A stretch of DNA of 64,000 nucleotides from positions 62,001 to 126,000 of the forward strand of contig SEMN01000265.1 of NCBI GenBank assembly GCA_005408345.1, given 5' to 3'. Every line of letters begins with the position of its first letter. Position 1 is the first letter of the stretch. A program made the translations under genes and the position numbers. The notes beneath the pieces were generated by a model, which was not told the origin of the DNA, did no database searches, and worked only from the letters and a program-made list of their open reading frames with translations. Of the stretch, positions 38,901 through 53,900 are shown piece by piece. Origin of the DNA: Macquaria australasica. Lineage: Eukaryota; Chordata; Actinopteri; Centrarchiformes; Percichthyidae.

Positions 38901-41900
38901 GGAGGAGAGGAGAGGATCAAAATGTAGAGAGCAGTCTCTTTGACCTGGAGCCACTGGACTTTTATAATTCCCCTTTTTATTTGGCTCACCATTCTCGTAC
39001 TGGTCATCAATAACTGCCAGCTCTCCTCCTTGGTCTCTGCACCAACTCCGAGCATAAGACCAGTTGGCTCTGATGTCATCTTTCTTCCCTTTGAACATGA
39101 AGCACTTATCCTTGAAACGCATCCAACCTGGAGGGAAGGAAAGTAAAGAGGTATCATATTTCATGGATGATTACAGGTTGCATTATCAGGTACAGCTTGA
39201 TTGCTGTGCACATGTATTTGTGTATGTAATGTTGTACTATGCGAGAACACCCATCATATATGCAGTAATGATATATGATGGGTATAATGGGTAAAGCGTG
39301 GCAGGCAGCTCCAAACAACAAAGCCCATTTTAATGTCTCCTGCTCACGTCTTGATATCCAGACATAACCTCGAGGTGGGCAATATGGATAAAATCCTCCA
39401 TAATGTTATATCTGATTTTATACTGTGATATCGATATATGTTGTTATATAGTACATTTTCTGGAATATTGGTTTATGGATAAAATAACCAGCCAGGAATG
39501 TCTTTTTTAGGTAATCCATCGAATGAAATACCTAATAAATCAAGGTACTTAACCACATTGATGCAAAATATATAATATAATTTATATAATCTCAGGGTAT
39601 ATATTGCTGTATTGCCCAACCCTAGATACTCTATATAGAAAGGAAATCAGAATACCTATAATTCTGAATAAATAAAGCTATTAGCTGCATATAATATCAA
39701 ACATAGTGTATTTCATTTTCAGTTTATTGTAGAAGTTTCAACACTGAAAGTAGCACCTTTTTCCTGTTGGGGTGTATTTTAGATGCTATTTTAAAGAAGA
39801 CTTGAGACTTTTCTTATTGTCAACAAATCCCATGAAAAGACCAAAACCAACTAGGTGTTAGTCCACAGCTCAATACTTTCCAACTTCCCCGGCCTGTCTG
39901 TGGCTCTCGGCCCCAAATCAATTAATTCCTACTGAAATGTAAACCTTTAAAAACGGGTCATAAATGTAGTATTTTTTTTAATGTCCTTTAACAGCTGGGC
40001 ACTGTAGTTTTTAGCAAAAGTGGTTTGTTGGGGACTATTTTCAGTTGCGGATTAATACACATTTGGTGCTCTAGTGAGTATTTACCGCAGCAGGACGGTG
40101 TATGTGGGATTTAACATGTCAGCCTGTGCAACAGTGTGGCTCATTTATTTGTTTTTTATAGGTTGTGGACAATAATGAAAGTATGTCACAGAGGAAGTAT
40201 TTGTTAGCAGGATCAATTCATTGTTGGATTTGGTATTTTCATGACATTTGTTGACAATAAGAAAATAGTTTATCAGCAGACGTTATTCTCCAAAATATGT
40301 TCTACACATCTATCGACATATAGCCTGCATGATTTAATAAATAAAGAACACACATAATTTTGGATGTTTCATGTTTATATGTATAAAAAGTGTGTTACCT
40401 GCAGGGCAGTTGCCCTCCCAGGGCTGTGTGGGTGGAGGAGGGGTGTGGACATCTCCGGGGAACTTCTTGCAGACATAACCTGCTCCAGCCCGACCACAGT
40501 TGGCATCGTTCCATCCACCTTAACAAGCCAGAGTTTGATGTAAACATTACCACCAGGGAGTCCGTTCAGTAAACACGCACAATAAATAAACTGGTGTATA
40601 TGGCCTTAACTGTCAGATGAATGGAATATTCAATACCTTGATGTCTGTTCATCTGAACACACTGTTCCTCCCCGTTGGCGTTGTTGGGCTCACCTGGACC
40701 CCAGTGAGTGTATGTCACAGGGGAGAAGTCCACCCACCTGTGCAGATAAAACCGAGAAACCATGGTGTTAAAGAGAAAATAATCTCTGGAGCAGAATGTA
40801 CATTGCGCTGTTGCAGTGATTTGGACAGTAAAACCAACATCTGTTAAATTGTTGCTTGAATTGATGATACCATTAAGTCTGGGGTTTTTCTATAGATATT
40901 GAATTAGAGACTCATGTCAAATCCAAAATGTTTTATTTAAATGCAGATCCTATAGATTTGAAGCTGACAATGTCTTCATATTCCACTAAATGAGTGCTGT
41001 CATAACGTCCTAGCACTTGTTTCATTATTCACTGTATATTGAGCAGCTCGGGTTAAGGAAAGACCTGTCAGATAAAAATAATCTGAAACCTAATTTTGGG
41101 GAGATTTTCCCTTTAAATTCACCTCAAATCCAAACACTAAGAAATACACATACATGTATTGTGCACTTGCAATGCCCAACATCCTCATTCCAATCCAAGC
41201 TGCAGAAACCTGGCCTGTCCCCACCTGGAAGAGCAGTAGTACAACATGACACATGAACATATTACACTAACATATTACAACATATTCTACTGTAAAGAAG
41301 TCAAAGAAAAAGAAGGCGTACCATGCTGTTAACGTACGCCTGTTCGTCTTTGTTGAGGATGGAGACGAGTGAGGCCTTCTCAGCGTAGCAGCGTCTCATA
41401 GCCGTGTGGAAGTCCACTATGTCGGTGTCATTGTAGTAGTAGCAGATGTTGTTGTTTTTTCTCCAGCCAAGGTTAGTGCCACAATCAGGAGCTGAGAGTA
41501 GATGAAAGAAAAAGTTTCACACTTATCAAACATTCAAGTCAGAAATCTCTGCTACCTCAGCTCTAAATTAACATCGGAAATTGCTCTGGTACTAGGAAAA
41601 CAAAAACATGACTCGTTCATGCAGGTGGGACAGGTGCATTTTGGGGATGCTTTACCTGGGAGAGGAGGTGGGGGCACTGGGGGCAGGATGGGGTTCTGTC
41701 CTTTAGCAATCATGCATATCCAGTCCTGGTGAGCGTCACAGTTGAGATCGTTCCACCAGGAGTGTGTCCCGTTGGTGCTGCTCACCATCTCTACACACTC
41801 CTCGCGGCCCTCGTGGTTGTTGGGCTCCCCGTGACCCCAGTTGGTGTGCGAGAGAGGTGTGCCATCGCTCCAAGAATAGCCTGCGTGATGGGAAAAGTTA

Positions 41901-44900
41901 TGAGGTTTTTTTTTTTGTGTATTCTTTAGCTTCCACCAGGGTCCACTCTATAAAACACACATTATACTCACCTCCTTCTGTAGGGTTGTGCTTGAGGCCG
42001 ATCCACTTGCTGCTGGCTTTGCTGTACAGAGACAGGAACTCTTCCTCCTCCTGATTGTGGATGCTGACCAGATTAGCTCCTCTGGCGATACAGTCCTCAT
42101 GTGCTGCTCCCCAGCTCTTCTTCATGGACCAGTTCACATTGTGGAAGAGCTGCAATAAATCAGTCAATAAATCAGTGCTGGAAAACTGACCTAATTCAAA
42201 GAATGATGGTTTTAGCTGTTTAATTCACTGCCTTACATACCTTGTAACAGTTTCTGAAGTGAGGCAGAGCCGTCCAGCTGTCAGCACAGCCCTGTGAAGG
42301 AGGAGGAGTCGGGGCCTTGGTGGGTGGGGTGATGTCGGGCCTGGGTTTTTCACAGATGAAGGCGTATTTATCTGTGCACTGCTTATCATCCCAGAAACCA
42401 CCAATCTGACCCGTTGTCATGGCCACACAAGTACCATCCCCGCTATCTAGAGACAAAAGGGACATTGATGTTTATATATATACACATATATAATAATTAT
42501 GTATATATTATCCTGTCCAGCTGATATTAGGCTTAGTGTTAGGTCTGTACCTGGCTGTCCTCTGTCCCAGTGAGTGAAGGTGAGAGGTGAGCCGTTGTCC
42601 CAGATGTAGTCCACCCCTCCACTCGTCCCTCCTCGAGCACGCAGGCCAGTCCACCACAAACCAGTCTTTCCTGACAGTACCACTGTAAAGTGTGACTGCT
42701 CATAACTGCAGTGAAACACAGTCGAGTGAATTGAAAACTCTAGCCAACCAGATAACATGCAACATTATGATAAAAGATTTGCTAAATCCTCCACCATTAT
42801 TAATTCATCCTGTCTTTTTTCCAAGCTACATTTTAGATATGTGTTACGCTATTACTGTCCAGAAAAGTAGAACATGAAAAAATAATGGAGAGGAAACTTT
42901 TTTTCATGAACAAGACTAACTAATTTTTTAGTTAATTTTAGTTAATTTTTTCAACTAATTCAGAATTAATAATGAATAAACCGACCAAAGGTGAACAACT
43001 GCACTAATACTGCACTGTACACAGTTTAATTTAAAACGAAAGGTAGGGTGAGGAAAAACGTAAAAGGTTTCTGGCAGATTGACATTCTCCGCTATTTGAA
43101 GAACTCACATGTCTCCGATGTGCAGCAAGAAGCCATCCTGCTCTTTACAGAATGCCTTAGCGTCCGCCCAGCTCCTGGTGGTCTCCTCCATCCAGTAGCA
43201 GGAGTAGCCGTATGAATCCCAGCCCTGACACATATTACAGAGGTGAGGCTACTACAGCGATTATCTCGTTACACAACTGTAGCTCTTGTAGAGTTTGTCC
43301 TACCTGTGGGCATCCGTACACGGTGGGTTTTACAGAGGGCATTGGGTAATGCGCTTTGGGCATTTTGCATATGTAGGTATTGAGTTCTGTACAGGACACG
43401 TCGTTCCATCGGCCAGTCTGGAACGGAGATGAAATTAACATCAAAATGACCACAATTCACTGCAAAGAATGAATAATGTAGGCAGCAGAATTTTTCCATG
43501 CAGGGTGCACTGTAGTCCAATTTTGGCTTTGTATCTGTGGTATAAAATGTATCTTACTTGTGTGTGTGTGTGAGTGTGTGTGTGTGTGAGAGACTATTTC
43601 TCCACCCTTCTCACCTGGTGTAACATCTCAACACAGTCTTCACTGAACCCATCGTGGTTGTTGGGTTCCCCTGGAGCCCAGTAAGTGAAGGTCACCATGT
43701 GTTCGTCAGTCCAGGTGAACATACCAGGCACAAACAGGTCATTCAGACCAGTCCACACGTCACTGGTGGCTGTAAAGGACAACCCCGCAAAACCCCCCCA
43801 ACTTATTCAGTTCATACATGCCATCAGAAGTGTTAACAACATATTGAATCCCTTCAGTTTCCAGTTATAACACCTGTGGAAAATGTTAATCATTTCTATT
43901 CATGAATCATGCTTTATCTCGGCAGCCTACCAAAAGCCACATTTGATTCAGATTTCTGTTTTGCTCAGTAAATCGACACTGAACTAAACTAATTCAGAAT
44001 GGCATAATATTATTCAACATTAAACCCACGCTGACAGTGTCAAAATTGGATCAATACACCTAAATGTTTTATGTGGGAGCGAATAAGCGTTAATTCTCTA
44101 AGTGTTACCTAAACCTTTACTTCTACCTTCTTTCTGACTTTCTTTGTCATTGAACCTGTTTTTCTAGATCCATACCCATGTACAGGTAGCTTTCCAGCCA
44201 CATCTGCTCCGTCATCGAGAGGATGGATACGAGTTCAGCACCCTGACTCCTGCAGGTCTCCCGGGCGTTACGCCATGTCTTTTTGTCTCCAAAAGGTTTG
44301 TAGCAGAACTCTCCAAACTCATACCAGTCAGGCCCTGAACACCTCAACTCTGTGGAAGAGAGGGAATCAGTGCAATTATCGTGAACTGAAAATACACTTT
44401 ACTTTTTATTGAAAAAGTAGTGTCTGCTCAGAGGAAAGAGATGGATTTAAGGGATTATAAATGAATCTCAACTCACCCCCATCTGCAAATGTGTAAGACA
44501 CAGCGTAGTTTCCATCAAATCTGTAGAAAATGCATTTGTTATTGAATTAGCCTGCCAGGACTGCTGCACTACACAGGCAAAAGGGATTTAGTTTGAAACT
44601 CAGCTACTTACTGTCTTGAGGTGATGCCATTCCTGGTGGAGCCGGCATAGAAGTTCTGTCCTGCAGCTTTCAGCAAAGTACAATCTCCTCCAATGTCATT
44701 TGTTATCACTCCAGCATGGATCGCTGCAGCACAGATGTTTGAGTCCTGTTAGAAGAGACCGTGCAGAGACATATTTATACACTCATTTTTTTGAAACAGC
44801 TTTCCTCAACACGGGACAGAAGTTGCCATACATTCACATACCCCACGATATACTGAAGTGCCGTACACACTGTAATAAACATTGGCACAGGCTGCTGGAC

Positions 44901-47900
44901 AGTGGACACTGAAAGACACATGAGAATCAATTCCATCAGTGTGAATGATGAATGGAAATATCACAAAAATAACATAACATTATTATTATTATTGCACAGA
45001 ACAGCTATATATAGATGCAGTGCCTCACTATATGTGTAAAAATATTATTTCAGGTTTCACTCACGTCATTTTATCATTGGCAAAGTTGAAGTTGGGCATA
45101 TTGGCGCATGTGACTGCATCTGTTGAACCACAGTTTTTTCATTATTGACCATCAGTGTTTATTTGTGAACAGCACAGAACAGCATCACCGCAGATTTAGG
45201 CCGATAATAAAATATAACTTTAGAAAATTGGAAGCAGATTTGTAACCAGTGGTTTTCTTACAGTCCGGTGAGCATCCTAAGACATCGAAACGAAGGCCCG
45301 CCTGACCGCTGAACTCCAGTGGGAGGATGCGGACGTACTGAGCCGACACAGGTGTGCCCAGCAGCTGAGTGTCGGGAGTGTTTCTGTCTGTTGAGCCTGG
45401 GAAAAACTGGAAATCAAGAAAATCCAGAATGACAACCTGTCCTCAATCCTCCCAGTTTACAGTTTGGCTTTCAACCTGGAAGGTCTTGACAATCTCTTGG
45501 AAATGTTCAAGTTTGGCAGGTGGCCGTTTCTGTTTACTCACCTGGCCGTCAGTAGTGTAGTCAGTCCAGGTGGTTCTGTCCATACTGTGCTGGATCTTAA
45601 ATTTGGTGAGCCAGTGGTCATTATGTGGACAACCCTGGATTACTATTCCTGTGACTTTTCTGGTCTGGCCCAGGTTTACCTGGATCCAGCTTGAGGTTGC
45701 TGGAGGAGGGGACATTAGAGATAGTGATTCAACATTAAACTCTGTCTTCACCTTTAACCGTCGATTTAAAGTACTATTTCCTATGTGTGACTGCTGGATT
45801 GGATTGGTACGTACGGGTTCCTGAAGGCATCCAGCAGGAATTTCCATTCAAACGGGCTTTGTTGGGAGTGAAGAGACCAATGGAGGAGGAAGCAGAGAGC
45901 TGGGAGTCTGTGATGTTCCCGTCCTCGACACCCAGGCCGTGCAGGCACACTGTGAGCAGCCAAATCACAAACAAAACATTAGCTGAGATTGTACCAATTC
46001 AGGGGCCTTTTGTGATTCTCCAGGAGACATGGAGGTTGGACTTTAAACTACTGATGTGAATCAGAGAACAAGAAGAAGAGCTCACCTTTTTGTTCACAAC
46101 TGTAGGTGATCTCCAGATATTTGGAAATAGTGGGACAGGGGTCCACCTCCGTATGGGCGTAGGCAAAGCAGATGGGATGGTTGTCACACATCTTTCTAAA
46201 GTACGGAAGGACACCTTCCACCGTGCAGCTTCCTACAGGACAGTGATTATCTTTTGGTTAAGCATAGATCAATATTTACAGCAATTTCTCCATCTTGTAT
46301 TTCTTTTATTGTAGAATTTGACAGAGTGACTACTGTGCAGCACCTCCTCCCGATCCATCCAGGTGGGGACAGATGTCATTACTCTTTCGTCCGTAGAAAG
46401 CCGACTGGATGTTAATTACACTTTCATGTGGACAGTGAAGGACAGCAGAGGAGTCCTGGCACACCAGCGCCGTCATGAAACCTGCAAAGAATTTGCACAT
46501 CAAGTATTTACTTTTCAACGAATTCTTCATTTGTAGATATAACGAAGTGAAAATAGGTTAGAAGGCAGGAAGTCATGTCAAATAGCGAGGTATCATTACC
46601 ATCATGAGGTGGAGGCGGCTTAGGTGTGTTTCCTGAAAGAGGAAACATGAGTTACCATTGTAAACATTGTTACCAACATGTAGCAACACTTTAAATATTG
46701 TCTTCCGTTTGCAAGTGTCAACAACAACAATAAAAGCAACATATCTCACCTCTCCGCTTGCAGATGTATCCTCTTTTGTGCTCACAGTTGTCGTCGTTCC
46801 AGTAGCCGTTGTTAATAAGTATAGACAGACAGTCTTCACCATAATAGTCGTCTGGGTTACCTGTGAAGAAAGATGAGGCCAAGAAAAGGGAATTCAGCTG
46901 TCATTTTCTGCGAGACAATAATCCTTATGCGTTTTGTTTCTGAATGCAGTCTCACAGAAATCATGCACAATATATATTTGGCTCTAAATTAACCTGCGTT
47001 CCAGCGGATGTATCTGAAAGGAGACCCATCTGTCCACTCCCAGCCGCCTTCAGTGATGGAGTCATGACCGCCCATCCACAGAGAGATACCTGTGGGACTC
47101 TGCGCGATCACACCTGAGAGGAAACAACAAAATACAGTTTATAAAAAGTAAAAATAACATGGGAACAAATATACAAATGCCAGACCTTATATCTGTTCCC
47201 TGCACCTGTAACCACACCCAACAGTGATGTCACGGTGTCCTGGAGTACACCTGTACATCACTGCAGCAAAGTGAGACGTTAAACCACTGGAGGGCATCGA
47301 AAACAAGATTTTCAGTGGGTGTCACGTTACTCTTTAAAGGCACAATGTGCAGAATTTGAAAAATTTCCTTTGCCGCCCCCCAGTGGTGGTATCAAAAAAG
47401 ATGCTGTGGCAGATACCAGCAGACACTACTACACCTCCTCCCACTGCACATAGGAAAGCAACACATAGACTAGACCAATTTTCACCAGAATTGTCTCACT
47501 TCTTTACAAACAAAAGCCATCAGAATAATTTTAAAAGATTCTACACATACTGGCTGTAAATCAGCCACAAAATGAAAAGTTTAAATTGGTTTCTAACTAG
47601 TATATTGAACTCTATATATTGCACTGAGGTAGTTATGAGTACGACAGATTATTAAGGCTACTGTTAGGGAAAAAACAAGCAGAGATTTTGAGAATTAAGT
47701 GGAAATATTTTGAGAAAAAAAAAATCAGAATGTTTGTAACAAAAAATAAAGTAGATAATTTACAAGAAAGAAGTCATCATTTTTTGAGAAAAAAAAGTTG
47801 TATCGTAAAATAAGGAGCTTATTGGTGACACATACAACTCCCTGTAAAAGCTGACAGCCTGCTCGAATATTAGAAAATATCATAATATTACAACTTTATT

Positions 47901-50900
47901 CTTGAGATATTACATGACTTATTTCTCATGACATTACAGTTTTTTTCGCAAAATATTTAAACTTTATTTTCAAAATTTCAACTCATTTTTTTCTGTTAAC
48001 AGTGGCCCTAATACACAGTTGTGTTAGAGACATAATTGGGACAAACAGCATGATGTAATATAGTCCTTCAACATGCTTATGTGGTGTTTTCAAGTGTTGA
48101 ACCACCTACTCATGCAAAAACTCAATCACAAAACAAAAACAACAACAATAATAATAATAATAATAATAATAATTGGGACAAGCACAACAACTTTATGAAA
48201 TGAAGAAGTAACAAACAATAATAGAAATAAATAAAATCAGGATGAGTGCAGAAGAAAATGAACCTACAGAACCTTGGAGTACAGATGTGAAGGTCTCACC
48301 TTGTATGAAGGCCTGTTCAAAGGGATCGGTGATACTAACGAGGTCTCCTCCCTGGTTGACACAGTCGGCTCGAGCCTCTCCCCACTTCCTCATCGACAGG
48401 TAGTTAAACAGGTAGCAGTAGTCGTTAAAAGGGTCAGACATCCAAGAACCACATTTCTCATTCCACCCTGTGAGAAACAGCAGTTCATATAGATAAACAC
48501 ACATATTATTAGTTTCAGATCATGCTTGAAGTGTAATGATTAGTGTAGTATGAAGTTAACCTGGTCCAGATGTTGGGGGCTGGGGAGGAGGTCCTTGTCC
48601 CTTGGCTATGGAGAGACAGGACAAAGAATAACTATGAAATACAGTATGAATACGACACAAGAGGCACATGAATAAAACAATATAGCGTATCGGACCTTTT
48701 TTGCAGATAAATTCCTTTGTGGTGGTGCAGAAATCATCGTTGAGTTTCCCAGGTTCATGGTGAGTCATTCCTCTGAGGTGCACGCAGTCCTCGTTATTCT
48801 GCCAGTTGTCTGGCTGGTTGGGCGCCCATGGGAGGAAGTCCTGAGATCCAGAGAAAAAAAAAATTGCTTCACAGTCATACTGCAGCATAATGAAGCACTG
48901 AGGAAAGATTCCCAAGAATCCCAGGATTTTAAAATGTTTGTAATTATTGGAGTTGACGTTCAAGATTTACATTCTTGGTGTCAAACTGATTTCATTTTAC
49001 ACTTATATTCATCACACAATATGTTCATGGCTTCGTCACTTACTGCAGGAGTTCCATCGGAGTACACAAACTGGTTTTCAACATTGATATCATTCAAACC
49101 CACCCAGGCTTCCCCTGGCATGTGAGCTGCAGATAAAACACAAGAACATCAAGATCAAACAATATATTTACATTCATATAATTTCCTGATGGATTATTTC
49201 ATGATAATTGGATGAACTAGCGTGCTTTCCTGGCCACTCACCAGTTAGGAAACTCAGTTCTTCCTGGGAATGGAAGCTGGTCAGGTGACCCTGCTCTCTG
49301 TTACAGTGAGCCTCAGCATCGTGCCAGTTTTTCGTCGTCTCAGTCTCAAAGTGATAGCAGTGGTCCCCATACAGCAAATATCCAGGGTCACAGTGGGAAT
49401 CTGAGGCATGAAAAATTACAGTTATTAACACAGCTTTAGCTAGACAGTATGCAAAGAGGGAACATGAAGTGTGACTGACCAGGAGATGAAGTTGGTTTGG
49501 GGTTCTGTCCACCTGTCATCTCACAAATGTAACCCAGGCTCTTGAAGCAGTTGGTTGTTTCCCATTTGCCTTCATAATTTCCTGGAAGAGAGAACATAAA
49601 CTCAGCCGATGTTGGTCTTGCAGTGCCAGTTTAGGGTGAGAATGGCAGAGCGTAGATTCTACCTGTGAAGATTTGTCCACAGTCCCAGAGGCTTGCAGTG
49701 TTTCTGGGCCAACCAGGACCATAGTTGGAAAAAGTAATTGGGCTTTTATCCACCCATTTGAAATCCCCGTCCTGGTCCTTATCTGGTAACATCACAAACC
49801 GGAAAATGAACAGAAAGGGCGTTTTCACAAATCACATTTATTGTAAAGAAAACAAGACATTTTTGTCATTGTTTCACATCAAAACATATAGTGTGCAAAG
49901 TACCGGATAAACCAATCCAGATGTCAGGAATGTCCACTGTGTGAAAGTCTGGAAGATTCCCGTTTATGTAGAACTGCTCTTCTTGACTGCACACGAGGAA
50001 AGAGACACAAATAACAGACAGGGTAACATTTCCACACTTTGCTCTGTGTAATTAAATGCAGCATAGCTTTTGGTTGCAACCATAAAGATCTTACATGCCT
50101 TTAAGTGAGATTATGTAACTTTGGCTGAACAACGAGCACAAGTGGAAACTACAGTACAACTCACACTGAATCACCTTCATTTGGGTCAGTTGCTTTAAAG
50201 ACATCTTTATTAGATGACCTAACTGAGCGTGAGTAGAATGGGACCAAATGAAGGAAACAACCATGTCTCCTGTTGAGGTGTAATTAGTATTTAAAGCTGA
50301 ATTCATTACTGTGTTTTACATTAACTGGTTTAAATGACTATGTGCAGTGTAATGGGTGTTGCTCATAATGACAAACCCACATATAATTGTCACCCAGTCC
50401 TGCTCAGCTACGAAGCATTTTAGCCTCTTTTAGCTCATTGTTTTGGTTTTCCAGCAGCTGCTTTAAGTGAAAAAATTCTGATAAACCTACTGTACGCTAC
50501 CTACCCAGCAACAAACAGCAGACAGACAAAGTTAGCGACTAGTTGGTGAACACAGTGGAGAATCTGGCAACTAAAGAGCCAGATATTTCCCTCAGAAGTT
50601 GGTGGAGACCAAAAACAGAGCTAAAAGAGAGTGAATATTGCACATTCATCTGGTGGCCAGAACTACGACTCCAAATGAACGCTAATGTTGCTCTGTGTCT
50701 GCTTGATGTTTAAATAGGTAATTGCTAAAACATCCACAATAGCAACTTTATAATGCAATAATACTGTTTGTCAATGCTGTGTTGCTCTGCTGCCCCAAGT
50801 GGCCAAAAATCAATGAATGCAGCTTTAACTTTTGTAATAAAACCATTGAAACGTTTATCTGTGACATGCCACATTATGTAGTCATAAAGTCAGCAAACTG

Positions 50901-53900
50901 ACTTAGTGATGTCTTTAAAATTGGTGGTGGTCACACTAGACCAAGTAAGCCTTTTGCAGCAAAAAAACCTGAGTGTTTGGAAGTTATCAAGGATGCTTTT
51001 ACTGCTTATGAATTCAGCTTTTCATTTGTAAGAGGAAGATTGTGCTATTTCTTTTTTCAAAAGTTACATGGTGTCGTTTTAAAAACAAATTGCTTGCTGT
51101 TTTTGTCCCTTCCTACCTGTTAATAATCAGCAGGTGGGCCCCCATATCAGAGCACTTGGTGAGGGCCTCATGCCAGGTGGTCAACAGATTGATATTACTG
51201 ACCATCCAGTAACAGCTGCCAGCGAAGCTCTGCCAGCCAGCAGGGCAGATGGCTGAAGGTGAGTTTTGGAGGAACAGCAGGAAAAAATTAGAGGGAGAAG
51301 CAAAGAATCTAAACAACATTATTATACTTGTACGATGAAAACAGCTTACTGTTCAGTGGTCGTTTACACATGTATGGACGCTCATGTCTGCACACATGGC
51401 CTCTCCATTTCCCAAATTCATCAGACTGATCTTTGATTATTGCAGAGCATGTGCCGGCCTGTGCATCACTGTTGGAGAACATGTGTTTAAACCTTGATTG
51501 CACATATCAATATTTGGTATAAGTTTAAATGACAGGTATACGATATGAAGATCTTACACTGTTGGTTCACCTTCGCCCCAGTTTGTGTACCCAACTTGCT
51601 GGGCATCAGACCAGGTGAACTGACTGTTTCCTGCTTCAACTTCACATGAAATCTTGTTGCATTTCTGGAGAAACAAAGCTCATCTTCACACTGATGCACT
51701 CAATATTCATATCCATTACATAATAAAGAGGCAAGTGAGCTTCTCAATGCCACACTATGTTCCTCTCACCAGTGTGGAAAGCCCAATCCAGATGTCAAAC
51801 TGTGATGGGTCCAGTGTTCCTGTGACGTACTGCTCTTCTCCTGCTGTAGTAATAGACACCAGGTCTCCTCCGTCCTGCACACAGTCATATCTGGCTGCCG
51901 ACCAGCTCTTCCTGGTGTCTGCCTTCAGCTTGTAGCAGTTGGAGCCGTACTGTCTCCAGCCGCTGGCTAAGTCACACTGCGGGCTAGGATTCTCTGAAGA
52001 GCAGAAAAGAAAATATGTTTAAAATGTAAGCAGTCGCCCATATTCAAGCTCATGATCTAAACGGACCACACGGTATCTGATCTGAGCTCATTTCTGTTCA
52101 ACTTTACATGAAAAATAATGAAAAGTATTGTGGGTTTTGCATAAATTCTAAACTTCAGGTAAATAATTGCTGCATAAATGAAAACCTGTTTTATTCCACT
52201 TAGAGGTAAATGTAATGTTTGTTGCCTGAGTAGCTGGGAAGATAAAACAAATGTGATTGCTCTAGAACTTAAATACCGGTAGATAGAGAGAGTTTCAGCT
52301 CCACAGCTTCACAAAACAAGAGTAAACTCTAAATCAGTATGGACATTAGTTTGTGGACATACCGTTGACGTGCTTGCAGATGTATTTCCTCTTAACGTTG
52401 CAGTTTTCATCATTCCACTGTCCAGAGCTGTGTCCTACCACCTGACCACAGTCCTCCCCAGGGTCATCACCCCAGTTATCAGGCTGGCCTTGCATCCAGT
52501 GTCTGAAACAGGAGAGAGATCACTTTGGATAAACTTCAGTTACAATACTCAACACCTCCTCGAGAGTGCACTTACCACACTTTTATTCATGTACAACTTT
52601 AATGAATTGATATCAGAGTGATAACAGTATTACATACGACAGGTATGGTATAAAAGGACTCCCATCACTCCACTCCCAGACACCTTCTGAGACTTGGTCA
52701 TTCAGGCCGATCCAGTAGATCTCTGTGCTGATTTGTGTCCTCACCCACAACTAGAAAAAAAACCAAAAAAAAAAAACCACAGACATAAAAAAATACATTA
52801 ATGTGTGAAATGATAAGAGAACATTTATGAAGGCTTGTTTCTGGCAGCTTGTGCGTGTTGTCTCACCCTCTCATGAATGTCCTGAATGCTCATCAGGTTG
52901 CTGTTCAGCTCCAAACAAAACGCGTTAGCCTCTGTCCATGACTTTGTATCAGTTGAAAATAAGTAACATTTGTCCTCATTCTCCCTCCAGCCTTGCGCAC
53001 ACTGGCAATGAGCTGCAAACGCACCAAAACAACATACTGTTACTGTGCACATGTATGACCAAAACATGATATACAGAATAGAAAAAATACATTACAAAAG
53101 AACACAGCAAAGTAAATATGTGAGACAGCACATCAAGAATACTACCCTCCTCTTGGGCAAGTTAGGAGTTCTTTTTTCTGTTGTCGTGATACTATTTATC
53201 CCAGAAAAGGTAATTTTCTTATCACCGGCCCTCCTCCAGAGAGGTCAAAACACTACTCAAGGATGCTTAAAGAGTGATAAAAAAATAAAAAAGTTGCACA
53301 GATCTTTCTGTTTGTTCAGGATTGAACACTTTTGCAACGGTGATGTCAAATGACCTCCACCTCAAGCTGAACACTGAAGCCAACTCAGGAGTGTCATAAG
53401 CTGCAGTTCCTGTAAAGGCCACCAGGTGCTGGTCTCAAGAAAATGGCTTTGATGTGACTTTAAAAATAAAAAATTAAGTTTCTTTTACATTAAATTAGAT
53501 TCTCACTAGTTTGTTTCACTTTTTCTCTGTGTCTAATGTGTGGAATATTACTCCTTGGGTTCTTATTTCCCGTACATTAACTCAAGTCCAAGGATCTGGT
53601 GGACCTCAGAGATCTGGATCACTTTTGTGGTTTGAAAGTTTCAGCCTCTAGTTGGCAGCAAAATCTGAATTTTCAGTCAGTGTTTCATGCGGATGCTTGT
53701 AGTCACAGAGGCTTTAATTCTTAAATTTGAGGCTGAAGAGCTTCCTACTCACTGCACCATCATGCTTCTCAATGTGAGTTTAATGGTCGATTAAGTACAT
53801 ATTAAACACAGAGGTCTGTTAGTCACAATTTTACATTGCTTTAAAGAAATGTTTTTTAAAAATCCAGACGTATGTAGAATTGATTTGCACTATTACGCAG

